From Malaya genurostris (taxonomy: Eukaryota; Arthropoda; Insecta; Diptera; Culicidae), in the NCBI RefSeq assembly GCF_030247185.1, contig NC_080572.1, positions 298,392,314-298,456,313 of the forward strand: a DNA stretch of 64,000 nt, read 5' to 3'. Shown one piece after another: positions 10,613 to 19,590 of this stretch (position 1 is its first letter; each line of letters begins with the position of its first letter). A program made the position numbers and the translations under genes. A model generated the notes under the pieces. The model saw nothing but the letters and a program-made list of their open reading frames with translations, was not told the origin of the DNA and ran no database searches.

Positions 10613-10701
10613 TCCTTTAAGCACTAGATTTAAGGAAATGTATCATTTGGATGATTGTAATTTGTTGATTCAAAAAATGAGGAGGTTTTATGCCTGCTGG
10701 A
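10531..10701. repeat. Hairpin with about 81-base arms
   Basis: The arm 10531-10612 (CTCCAGTAGGCATAAAACC to TCTAGTGC) is nearly the exact reverse complement of 10621-10701 (GCACTAGATTTAAGG to ATGCCTGCTGGAG), with only eight bases between. So the end of block B is present three times in this area: two direct copies and one inverted. Confidence 0.92.
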
Positions 10702-10744
10702 GAGCAAGTTACAATAGAGTAACTAAATTTCATCAGACAATAAC

Positions 10745-11610
10745 ATGAGGAACGATTTTTTAATAACATTACGAGATAAATGAAATTTAATAGAATTGAA
10801 ACATTTGTTAAATATGCGGGACATGCTAGCAATGGGCTCGTTATATCCATAACTGGTTCTAACATGGAGAATCCGAGAAAGGATTGAAGATTACGACATC
10901 GAATGTCTAATTGTAACAATTGTAATAGCTCGGAGCAATCGATTCGTGACTGAAGTTGATCTGCCTTGCAAACATCGCGACGGACATATAATAAATCGAG
11001 ACTAATCAGAGCTACGAGGCTTTTAGGATAGTAAATTCTAAGTGCTCCTTCAAATTTAACTTGGAATCCAGAAAAACACCCAGGTCCTTAACAGACGAGG
11101 CGCGTTCGAGAACAGTTTGTGGAATATTATAGTCGAACTACCGACATTTTCTCGACTAAAATAGATTTTGTTGATGTTACACCAACCAGTTAAATTTTTT
11201 AACTGTTCTTGTAGAAACTATGAATCAGCTGCAGATTTGACTATGTGAAATATATTAAAGTCATCGGCAAACGATAGTTTGATACAGTTGATCGAAAAAT
11301 TTAGATCGTTCAGATATAATAAAATCATAAACGGTCCAAGGTGACTTCCTTGTGGAACTTCAGGGGTCACAGCAAATGGTGGGGTTTCCTATTTTCACTA
11401 TCATTTCATGACCAGTTTGATGTAAAGAAAGTATGATAAAGAACCGAAAAACAGCGTTGATCACAAAAGGATGACCCTGGTACTGTAATAAGTAGACGAA
11501 CGAGTCGTACAAACTCTGGAGCAAGACCTCATTTTGTCGCCTTCTCAGAAGTGGCAAAAAGCCGTTCTTTGTCAAAAGCATGCTTATTAAACTGAACAAT
11601 TTCATCGCTT
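10745..11610 (-). pseudogene. Broken Jockey-like LINE ORF2 (RT to C-terminus)
   Basis: Read on the minus strand from 11605, the frame gives the region before RT motif B, then around 11378-11340 the motif PEVPQGSHLGPF (RT B motif, normally GVPQGS), then SFADDFNIF near 11275-11255 (the catalytic YADD-type motif), and a C-terminal tail up to about 10745. Stop codons and frameshifts break it in several places. It is a dead fragment of a non-LTR retrotransposon reverse transcriptase. The words TCGGAGCAATCGATTCG and GACTGAAGTTGATCTGCC recur in the neighbouring fragment at 11875-12526, so the two are members of one family. Confidence 0.85.
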
Positions 11611-11689
11611 CGGCATTGAAACTGTCTTCAACTCATTTAGGGGTTAGCCAAATTTTGTGCTAGGGCACATAACCGTTTTTATTAGTTTT

Positions 11690-11875
11690 ACGTTTCGTCT
11701 TTGGCTCATCAGTGCAGAGCAGTTCAAATTGAACTGCTTAGTGCATTAGTGACATTGCACTCCGTTGCAAAACAAAAAGTGTTCTGTAAGTAGCAGAAAC
11801 TTTACGTCTGCTTAGCGGTTCAAATTGAACTGCCGAGTTTAGCACTAAGCAGTTCAATTTGAACTGCTCAACAAT
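11690..11875. repeat. GCAGTTCAA palindrome repeat between two RT fragments
   Basis: It begins ACGTTTCGTCTTTGGCTCATCAGTGC, the reverse complement of the end of the 2497-2640 unit, and ends in the palindrome GCAGTTCAATTTGAACTGC at about 11849-11867. Inner arms are separated by about 100 unrelated bases. It splits the two RT fragments exactly where their shared sequence starts. Confidence 0.82.
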
Positions 11876-12526
11876 TGTAATAGCTCGGAGCAATCGATTC
11901 GTGACTGAAGTTGATCTGCCTTACAAACATCACGACGGACGGATAATAAATCGAGACTAATCAGACTAAAGGCTGTCTCTATGGAAGACGTTGGAGAGCG
12001 AATCGGACTACAGACTTTGGTTGCATTTGAAACCATTTTGTTGATGTTACACCAAGTAGTTAAATTTTCCAACTGTTCTTGTAGACACTCTGAGCCAGCT
12101 GAAGATTTGATTATATAAATTATTTTAAAGTCATCAGCAAACGATAGTTTAATACACTTCATCGAAAATATAAATCGTTGAGATACAATAAAATTATAAA
12201 CGGTCCAAGGTGACTTCCTTGTGGAACTCCAGGGGTCACAGCAAATGGTGAGGTTGTACAGTTTCCTATTTTCACTATCATTTCATGACTAGTTTGTTGT
12301 AAAGAAAGTATGATAAAGTAAGTGTAGGTTACTAAATTTGTGGAAGTTGAACGCTTTGCCATGAATCCATGCTGAGTCTCAGATATGTAGTAAGAGCAAC
12401 TATGTGTTGGTAAAATCCAGAACTATAACAGCTTCGAGCAATTTCACGGCAGTTGAATACTATACCCTTGGTCACACAGGATTTCTTCCATATTTTTGAG
12501 GAAAAATTGCAGAACGCAAAAAACAA
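11870..12526 (-). pseudogene. Second broken Jockey-like LINE RT fragment
   Basis: On the minus strand: QHGFMAKRSTSTNLVTY (RT region before motif A) near 12375-12325, then directly a YLSG..VKIGN-like stretch, then PGVPQGSHLGPF (12240-12200) and FADDFKII near 12140, followed by C-terminal sequence ending in a piece shared with the neighbour. The segment that should contain the first catalytic aspartate (motif A) is deleted between NLVTY and the VKIGN region, so it cannot encode an active RT. Two frames cover it (12362-12159 and 12162-11854). Confidence 0.85.
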
Positions 12527-12888
12527 TTGAAAATGTGGGATAGTGGAACCAACAAACTATGAAACAAATTTCTTGTCACCGCAGATGAAATCCCGTCGGG
12601 TGCAGCATTAAATTAACGTTTTAACTTTTTCCTCTTCGTTTCTTTACTTGTCCAACTTTGCTTCGTAAGCCTGTCGTGCAAATTTTGCTTTAAGAATGCG
12701 ATTTTTATCACACACAAAATTTTTGACCATGTGTTCTTTCACTGAAACGATATCTTCCATTAGGCATCAATTCTTTGAAAAGGGAAACGCAATCACATAA
12801 ATCGAAAAGTTTTATTGAATCCCTGGTAACAGCTCTGCTGCAATAGCAACTTGTACCACTCGAGATCGGAGAGCATAAAATTGATATT
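12527..12888. other. Unassigned, probably older transposon remnants
   Basis: No firm identity. It lies just upstream of the DD37E transposase fragment but does not read as its N-terminal part on the plus strand. A lysine-rich minus-strand frame exists near 12640-12720 and cannot be placed. Confidence 0.4.
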
Positions 12889-13290
12889 TTGTCCACTGAA
12901 GAAAACATTTTTTACACTACCGGAACTATAAATGCAGAAATCTATCGATCTGAGTGTCTCCAGAAGAAACTGCTTCCTTTATATAAGAAGCATAGTACAC
13001 CTCTACTGTTTTGGCCGGATTTAACGTCGGCTCACTATGCCAAAACCACTCTCAATTGGCTTGCGGGAAAAGGTATAAACTTTGTAGAGAAAAATATCAA
13101 CCCAAAAAATTGCCCTCAGCTTGGGCAATCGTGAAGAAGGTCTTCAAGAAGACTGGTAAGGCAGCTGGGAACATGCAGGAGTTCAAAAAAAATTTGAGCT
13201 CAAGCGTTCAAAAAATGCGATGGCAACGCTTGTCCGGAACATGATGAAGAACGTTCGATCAAAAGTTCGAAAATTCGTGAAGGAATAACT
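12889..13290 (+). pseudogene. Tc1/mariner DD37E transposase, 3' fragment
   Basis: The frame reads TTGTINAEIYRSECLQK (12917 onward), then FWPDLTSAHYAKTTLNW with the second catalytic aspartate, then NPKNCPQL. In intact relatives the next residues are RPIE with the catalytic acid; counted to there the spacing is 37 residues, as in the DD37E family known from mosquitoes. Here about a dozen bases are lost, removing the glutamate and shifting the frame, after which WAIVKKVFKKTGKAAG and a short MMKNVRSK tail continue to about 13287. The fragment is 5'-truncated and dead. Confidence 0.88.
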
Positions 13291-13819
13291 TAAATTTCAT
13301 CCGGTTTTCATTATACTCAAGTTTAACCTCGTACAATAAAGGATCCGATTTTTAGTTTGAATAAAATACCGTTTTTTATCATAATTTGAAAGAAAAAATT
13401 ATGGATCGCTAAATATTTTCTTCTTGATCTTGACGGCAACACTAAATTTTGGAAAATGGTGAAATCTTCTATTCTTTTAAGAAATTTGGTGACCAGAACT
13501 CGGCTGCTGGTAGTAAATGCAGATATATCTTGAACGAGAATTCAGAGTTTTGACACTCTCATCGATAAAAATTCAATTAAATGGGCGAAATTTTTCCTGT
13601 TCTAAAAAGTTTCACCAGAATTTTTGTTTGAATTTGGATAAATAAATTAACTCCATGATATTCAAGATTCGAATCAATTTTTGAAATTTGTAATCAGTTT
13701 GCAAAAGTTTAATGTTTTGAATATTTTACCTTAAAATGGCCTTTAAAAATATGACGATTAAATTGTCTTTCTTCCTACGAAGAGAAATTTTTTCCTGCAG
13801 GTGAACAAGTTCGGACAAA
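13291..13819. other. No recognisable feature (left flank of the LINE)
   Basis: AT-rich DNA, no frame or repeat that I can support. Its last bases, GTTCGGACAAAT (13809-13820), immediately precede the T-run that is the LINE poly(A) tail. Confidence 0.5.
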
Positions 13820-14150
13820 TTTTTTTTTTTTTTTTTTTCATAAATACGTTTATTTCATAGGCAATATACATAAGTTTTTCTTCGCCGTGGCATCCACAAT
13901 ACATAGTAGTTTAAACCTAATACATTTCGAATATCATATTAGTATGTTGGTACTCATTAGTTAATCTAAACACTGTTTTTATCAAGCGAGTTGCTATTTT
14001 AATTACATTAAATAAAATACATTTATTTTGTACATGATCTTATAACTATTTCAGGATTGTTTGTATCAGTTCACCACTTATATTCAATATCCTATAGTTG
14101 GCTATTGGTTGAACTCATGGAAGAGAAAACAGTTTAACATAAAATAAAAT

Positions 14151-17100
14151 TTAAATTGGAACTCCAATGGATTTAATGAAATGATAAAGAAGTTTCATGT
14201 ATGGAAGGTCACGACAAGCAAGAATGTCGCGAACTGGGACATTGGATAGTCTACCTTGGGTACGCAAGGAATTTATTAGTTGAGATCTGACATCACGAAA
14301 CTCCACGCATGTCCAAACAACATGGTCAATATCGCGGTAACCTTCGCCGCAAGCACAATGATTAGTCTCGGAAAGTCCAATTCGAAGGAGATGTGCATCT
14401 AACGTGTAGTGATTGGACATGAGTCTGGACATCACACGAATGAAATCTCTACTCACATCCAGTCCCCTGAACCATGCCTTTGTCGATATTTTAGGAATAA
14501 TTGAGTGCATCCACCGACCCAGATCATCTTTATCCCAAGAAGCTTGCCAGCTGGCAAGTGTTCTTTGGCGAGACGCGCTATAGAATTCGTTGAAAGCAAT
14601 CGGTCTCTCATAAATTTCACCCTCAATAGCACCACGTTTGGCTAAAATATCGGCTCTTTCATTGCCTGGAATGGAGCAATGAGCCGGAACCCAAACTATT
14701 GTGATTAGATAATTATTATTCAATATGTCGTTCAGACACTGTTTTATTTTACCCAAGAAAAACGGTTCATTTTTGCCAGCAGCGTTTGAGCGAATGGCTT
14801 CAATTGCACTCAGACTATCTGTGAAGAGGAAATAATGGTTTGGAGATAATGTGACGATTACATTCAAGCTATAATGAACTGCTGCTAACTCTGCTATATA
14901 AACAGATGCAGGTTCTTGAAGCTTGAATGAGGCCGAAACATTATTGTTGAACATACCAAACCCTGTCGCTTCTTCCATTCGCGATCCGTCCGTGTAAAAC
15001 ATTTTCTCAGAGTTAATATGCCTGAACTTACTTGAAAATATTTTTGGGATTTCCATAGAGCGTAGGTGGTCCGGGATTCCACGCACTTCGCGCTGCATGG
15101 ATGTGTCGAAAAATAAAGTTGAGTCAGGTACATTTAGGAGGCTGACACGGATAGGAATATATCTTGAAGGGTTGATTTCCTGTGACATATGGTTAAAATA
15201 TACTGTCATGAATTTTGTTTGAGATCGAAGCTCGACTAGTCGTTCGAAATTATTAATTACCATGGGATTCAGCACATCACATCTTATTAGCAGGCGTGAT
15301 GAAAGCTCCCAAAATCGATCTTTTAATGGAAGAACTCCCGCCAGAACTTCAAGACTCATTGTATGTGTCGAATGCATGCAGCCTAAAGCAATTCGCAAAC
15401 AACGGTACTGAATTCGCTCAAGTTTGATAATATGAGAATTTGCAGCGGAACGAAAACAAACGCATCCATATTCCATCACTGAAAGTATCGTTGTCTGATA
15501 CAATTTTATTAGATCTTGCGGATGAGCACCCCACCAAGACCCTGTTATTGTTCGAAGAAAATTTACTCTTTGTTGGCATTTCGTTATCAGATACCTAATG
15601 TGTCCTCCCCACGTGCATTTGGAATCAAACCACACCCCGAGGTATTTGAAAGTCAAAACCTGTTCGATTATTCTTCCCATCATATGAAGCTGAAGTTGCG
15701 CGGGATCATGCTTTTTTGAAAAGACGACCAGCTCTGTTTTCTCCGCAGAGAATTCGATACCAAGATGAACAGCCCAAACGGACAATTTATCTAAGGTATC
15801 TTGCAATGGTTTTTGCAGATCAATAGCTTTGGATCCAGTAACTGAAACCACGCCATCATCTGCCAATTGTCTTAGTGTACATGGGGTTACTAGACAGCTG
15901 TCAATGTCATTCACGTAAAAATTATAGAGGAGCGGACTGAGGCATGAGCCTTGCGGGAGACCCATGTAGCTAATTCTGATTGTTGCCAAATCGCCATGTG
16001 AAAAATGCATGCGTTTCTCTGACAAAAGGTTGTGCAAATAATTATTTATAACCGCTGGGAGTCCATGTTGGTGGAGCTTGTCTGAAAGAACATCAATGGA
16101 AACTGAATCAAATGCTCCTTTAATGTCTAAAAATACAGATGCCATTTGTTGCTTTTGAGCGAAGGCAATTTGGATGTCAGACGAAAGTAATGCAAGGCAA
16201 TCATTCGTCCCTTTATTTCTACGGAAGCCAAACTGAGTATCTGACAACAAACCGTTCGTCTCGACCCAAGTGTCGAGACGTCGTAGAATAATTTTTTCGA
16301 ACAATTTTCTGATGCAGGACAACATCGCAATGGGTCTATATGAGTTGTGATTGGAAGCTGGTTTCCCCGGCTTTTGAATGGCGATAACTTTCACTTGTCT
16401 CCAGTCAGGTGGAACAATATTTTGCTCAAGAAACTTGTTGAACAATTCCAACAAACGTCTTTTTGCGAGGTCGGGCAGATTCTTCACCAAGTTGAATTTA
16501 ATTCTGTCCAATCCAGGAGCGTTATTGTTACAAGACATGAGTGCTATGGAAAATTCCATCATTGAAAAGGGGCTATCAATGGAATCATCATTTGAAGAAG
16601 ACTCCCTAACAATGCTATGCGTAGGAACGGAATCTGGACAAACTTTCCTCGCAAAATCAAATATCCATCGATTCGAGTACTCCTCACTCTCATTTCCTAC
16701 GTTACGATTCCTCATTCGTCTGGCCGTATTCCAAAGAGTGCTCATTGAGGTTTCTCTTGACAAACCTTCCACAAAATGTCTCCAATAGCTGCATTTCTTA
16801 ACCCGAAGTATGTTCTTGTACTTGGTTTCTAAAACCAAGAATTTTTCAAAATTCTGAGGAGTTCCTCCTCCTCGTTTTAAAAACGTCTTGAAAGCATTTT
16901 GTTTCGCGTGTTTAGCATCTGAGCACTCTTTGTCCCACCAAGGATTTGGAGGTCTTCTGTTAGACGATGGACCAAGAAATCGTTTGGTTTGGGCTTGTTC
17001 TGCGGCCTCCAGAATCGAACAAACGAGGAAGTCATATTCTTCAAGTGGGGGAAGCTCTTCCATTGAAGTTAAGACACTTGAAATATTACTTTGGTATTTA

Positions 17101-17843
17101 ATCCAGTCAATATTTTTTGTCAAATCATATGGAATATTAACTGAATTAGCAATGCCTTTGTTACTGCTAATTGAGATGATGATTGGTAAATGATCGCTAC
17201 CATGTAAATCAGGAAATACTTTCCAGGTGCAATCTAGTCGAATTGAAGTCGAACAAAGAGATAAATCTAATGCACTTGGACGTGCAGGAGGTCTTGGGAT
17301 CCGTGTCATGCTACCCATATTTAGTACCGTCATGCTAAAATTGTCGCAAATATTATATATTAGAGATGATCTGCTATCATTGTAAACGGAACCCCACATC
17401 ATTCCGTGCGAATTGAAATCTCCTAAAATCAAACGTGGAGCAGGAAGGGCTTCGACAATTTCATTAAGCTGTCGTTGTCCAACTTGAGCTCTTGGAGGAA
17501 TATATACCGAAGCAATGCAAATGTCCTTTCCTTTAATGTTTATTTGACAAGCAACAACTTCTATACTAGAAGTCGAAGGAATGTTTAATCTATAAAAGGA
17601 ATAACATTTCTTAATTCCTAAAAGCACTCCACCATACGGGGAGTCTCTGTCGAGACGTATAATGTTAAAGTCATTAAAATTTAAGGCTATGTTTGATGTA
17701 AGCCATGTTTCGCACAAAGCAAATACATCACATTTTTGACTATGCAACAAAACTTTAAATGAATCAAGTTTTGGCATGATGCTTCGACAATTCCACTGCA
17801 GGACAGTGATTGAATCATTTGCGGCGGATGATAAATTATCCAT
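14151..17843 (-). CDS. LINE ORF2: endonuclease / reverse transcriptase / RNase H
   Basis: Makes the target nick and copies element RNA at the nick (target-primed reverse transcription). Counting from the upstream TTG at 17855: an APE-type endonuclease fills about residues 15-230, with QWNCRS (20-25), glutamate in CETWL (49), GDFNSHG (145-151), SALDLSL (194-200) and GSDHLPI (219-225). The RT follows, with FLDIKGAFDS (Asp577), LPQGSCLSP (633-641) and the catalytic LADD (664-667). An RNase H domain has all four acids: YTDGS (Asp956), AELAA (Glu989), FTDS (Asp1013) and ERAD (Asp1069). A C-terminal CxC-x8-H-x4-C finger is at 1167-1183. The ATG I prefer (17843) is the fifth codon of the open frame and overlaps the ORF1 stop as ATGGATAA, which suggests re-initiation after ORF1. 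Every motif checked is intact and no stop interrupts 1230 codons. Confidence 0.95.
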   Translation of the reverse strand: MDNLSSAANDSITVLQWNCRSIMPKLDSFKVLLHSQKCDVFALCETWLTSNIALNFNDFNIIRLDRDSPYGGVLLGIKKCYSFYRLNIPSTSSIEVVACQINIKGKDICIASVYIPPRAQVGQRQLNEIVEALPAPRLILGDFNSHGMMWGSVYNDSRSSLIYNICDNFSMTVLNMGSMTRIPRPPARPSALDLSLCSTSIRLDCTWKVFPDLHGSDHLPIIISISSNKGIANSVNIPYDLTKNIDWIKYQSNISSVLTSMEELPPLEEYDFLVCSILEAAEQAQTKRFLGPSSNRRPPNPWWDKECSDAKHAKQNAFKTFLKRGGGTPQNFEKFLVLETKYKNILRVKKCSYWRHFVEGLSRETSMSTLWNTARRMRNRNVGNESEEYSNRWIFDFARKVCPDSVPTHSIVRESSSNDDSIDSPFSMMEFSIALMSCNNNAPGLDRIKFNLVKNLPDLAKRRLLELFNKFLEQNIVPPDWRQVKVIAIQKPGKPASNHNSYRPIAMLSCIRKLFEKIILRRLDTWVETNGLLSDTQFGFRRNKGTNDCLALLSSDIQIAFAQKQQMASVFLDIKGAFDSVSIDVLSDKLHQHGLPAVINNYLHNLLSEKRMHFSHGDLATIRISYMGLPQGSCLSPLLYNFYVNDIDSCLVTPCTLRQLADDGVVSVTGSKAIDLQKPLQDTLDKLSVWAVHLGIEFSAEKTELVVFSKKHDPAQLQLHMMGRIIEQVLTFKYLGVWFDSKCTWGGHIRYLITKCQQRVNFLRTITGSWWGAHPQDLIKLYQTTILSVMEYGCVCFRSAANSHIIKLERIQYRCLRIALGCMHSTHTMSLEVLAGVLPLKDRFWELSSRLLIRCDVLNPMVINNFERLVELRSQTKFMTVYFNHMSQEINPSRYIPIRVSLLNVPDSTLFFDTSMQREVRGIPDHLRSMEIPKIFSSKFRHINSEKMFYTDGSRMEEATGFGMFNNNVSASFKLQEPASVYIAELAAVHYSLNVIVTLSPNHYFLFTDSLSAIEAIRSNAAGKNEPFFLGKIKQCLNDILNNNYLITIVWVPAHCSIPGNERADILAKRGAIEGEIYERPIAFNEFYSASRQRTLASWQASWDKDDLGRWMHSIIPKISTKAWFRGLDVSRDFIRVMSRLMSNHYTLDAHLLRIGLSETNHCACGEGYRDIDHVVWTCVEFRDVRSQLINSLRTQGRLSNVPVRDILACRDLPYMKLLYHFIKSIGVPI
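17836..17843 (-). promoter_or_regulatory. ORF1 stop / ORF2 start overlap ATGGATAA
   Basis: The ORF2 start codon and the ORF1 TAA stop lie within eight bases in different frames. Such overlaps permit termination-reinitiation, a route by which some non-LTR elements make ORF2 from a bicistronic RNA. Confidence 0.6.
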
Positions 17844-19047
17844 CAAATGATACAAAACCTGAAAGAGCTGGCCATTGAGCTGATAACTGTTTCAAAAAAG
17901 TTCTAGCTATTGGAAGGAATGCTGTTATGATGGTCTTTAGAGGTTCAGAAATATTGAATGCAGCGAAAATCCATTCTACAATTTCCGAAAATTTCAGTAA
18001 TCCTGTTGGTGAATGTGAAATGGAGCCCACTGGATTATTGTCTTTTCTTGAGCTAGTTCCTGGATTGGTTTGTGAATTTGACAAACCAGGAGGCACAGTT
18101 TTTGGTTTTAAATTTGGCTTTTTAGCTTTAACACGGGGATCTTTTTTTGAAGGTATAATTTTAGGTGTCTTTTTTGGTATTTTGTGGTTTGTTAATCTCC
18201 TCTTAACAGACCCTTGAGGAGTGACAAACGAGGTATCTTCACTATTTCCGTCAGAGTCAGATTCCTCTGGCTCCGCAAGATTTGAAAAACCGTTTTCGGT
18301 TTCCAAAGGGGAGACATGTATGACCGTTTTGAGCATTTCTGCATATGTGCGCTTAGACCGTGCTTTTAAAGAAAGCTTCATTTTGTCTTTACGCAGCTTA
18401 AATGCAGCGCACACTGAAAGATCATCATGAGGGCTTTCCCCACAATAAACACATTTTTCAGCATCTTTATCGCAAAGATTATCCTTATGAGGCCCTTGAC
18501 ATTTGATACATTTGGACTTATTACTACAGTAAGTAGCTGTATGTCCGAATTTTTTACAGTTCGTGCAATTCATAACATGCGGTACGAAAAGCCGAACAGG
18601 AAGACGAATTTTATCGATATAGACATGGCTAGGCAATGCAGATCCGGCAAATGTTACGCGAAACGAATCTGAGGGACGATAAGACTTTTTTCCATCGACA
18701 ATAGATGCTGAGTACAATTGTTTGCACTCGAGTATCTTAACTCCCTCAAGCATGGAGTTTTTAAAACGGCCAACTCCATTTTTAAGTAAATCATCTGCTG
18801 TCAGACTTGCTTCAGTCACAACACCGTCAATTTCTACCTCCTTCGATGGAATGTAAACTCGATATTCAATAGCAAATAATTTACAGGTTACAATATCGTT
18901 TGCCTGTTTCAAGTCGTTAACTACAACTCGAAGTTTATCTCTATTAACCTTACAGATTTCTTTAACTTCAGAGAAATGTGATGTCAAATCCTTTGTAAGG
19001 TTCGGACAAATATCACATTTTAACAATATTATATGTTTTTGTCGCAC
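17836..19047 (-). CDS. LINE ORF1: zinc-knuckle nucleic-acid-binding protein (5' end damaged)
   Basis: The encoded protein would coat element RNA and chaperone its integration. Three zinc knuckles are visible: CTNCKKFGHTATYC (residues 161-174, exact CX2CX4HX4C), one at 180-192 and one at 199-213. Before them, SFRVTFAGSALPSHV and LPVRLFVPHV (128-157) are typical of the domain that precedes the knuckles in I and Jockey ORF1 proteins. After them come a basic stretch and a lysine/proline/serine-rich tail. The frame opens at a GTG and has no ATG before about residue 99; a stop lies nine codons upstream. An ATG in another frame at 19276 runs only 15 codons. I infer that the N-terminal part has been lost by frameshift and stops, while the rest is open. 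Confidence 0.85.
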   Translation of the reverse strand: MRQKHIILLKCDICPNLTKDLTSHFSEVKEICKVNRDKLRVVVNDLKQANDIVTCKLFAIEYRVYIPSKEVEIDGVVTEASLTADDLLKNGVGRFKNSMLEGVKILECKQLYSASIVDGKKSYRPSDSFRVTFAGSALPSHVYIDKIRLPVRLFVPHVMNCTNCKKFGHTATYCSNKSKCIKCQGPHKDNLCDKDAEKCVYCGESPHDDLSVCAAFKLRKDKMKLSLKARSKRTYAEMLKTVIHVSPLETENGFSNLAEPEESDSDGNSEDTSFVTPQGSVKRRLTNHKIPKKTPKIIPSKKDPRVKAKKPNLKPKTVPPGLSNSQTNPGTSSRKDNNPVGSISHSPTGLLKFSEIVEWIFAAFNISEPLKTIITAFLPIARTFLKQLSAQWPALSGFVSFDG

Positions 19048-19590
19048 TGTGAAAAATCGTTTTTCTAGTTATGAGACACAATCAACAAATTCACTCTAGC
19101 GAAATTTGTTCTTCAACTGTCAAACTTGGAGGGTAGGCCTTGGAAAAATCACCATTCATAATCCATTCCGAATGGTCCCATTCGGAGCGATCGTCTATTA
19201 AAGTGATTAATTAAGTTTGAATTCCATTTCAATCCAATCTCCGTACCGGGTCAGACGACGGGTTTTTCGTCGTCATGGTTTCAACAGTCTACGGGTCCGC
19301 CTTCTATGAGCAGTCAGTCCATCCTTTCTCGGTGGTGGAACTTGCATCACCCGATCTGGTGTCCAGTAGCAGTAAATTAAGTTAAGTCAAATACCATTAG
19401 TACAGTTATTAAACGCTGGATGCCTACTCCCAAAGGTGTTTTCAGTTTCAGTTTCGGATCACTGAATAATTTCATAATTTCATCTCACCCAATTTCGAAT
19501 TCTCACTTTTGACGGTCACCGCCAAATTGTCAGTTCGAGGACGTACGGCTTTCGAAGACCACCGACGAACAGAAACGGACACCACCACCG
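19048..19590 (-). other. 5' region of the LINE (5' UTR and broken ORF1 start)
   Basis: Minus-strand frames here contain short coding-like pieces (for example DDRSEWDHSEW from 19195, in frame with the ATG at 19276 but separated from it by TGA and TAA). The sequence is richer in GC than the flank. The outer limit near 19590 is a guess based on the change in composition; no target duplication is visible there. Confidence 0.5.

Larger units (their letters stand above)
13820..19590 (-). mobile_element. I-group non-LTR retrotransposon, nearly complete
   Basis: The element lies on the minus strand. Its poly(A) tail is the T-run at 13820-13838, the 3' untranslated region runs to 14150, ORF2 is 17843-14151, ORF1 is upstream, and GC-richer 5' untranslated sequence extends to about 19590. 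The 5' boundary is uncertain. ORF order (nucleic-acid-binding ORF1; ORF2 with APE endonuclease, RT, RNase H and a CCHC finger) is that of the I superfamily, which includes several mosquito lineages that I cannot separate by eye. A 5'-truncated relative lies at 28295-29066. ORF2 has no break, so the insertion is young, or recently was active. Confidence 0.92.
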
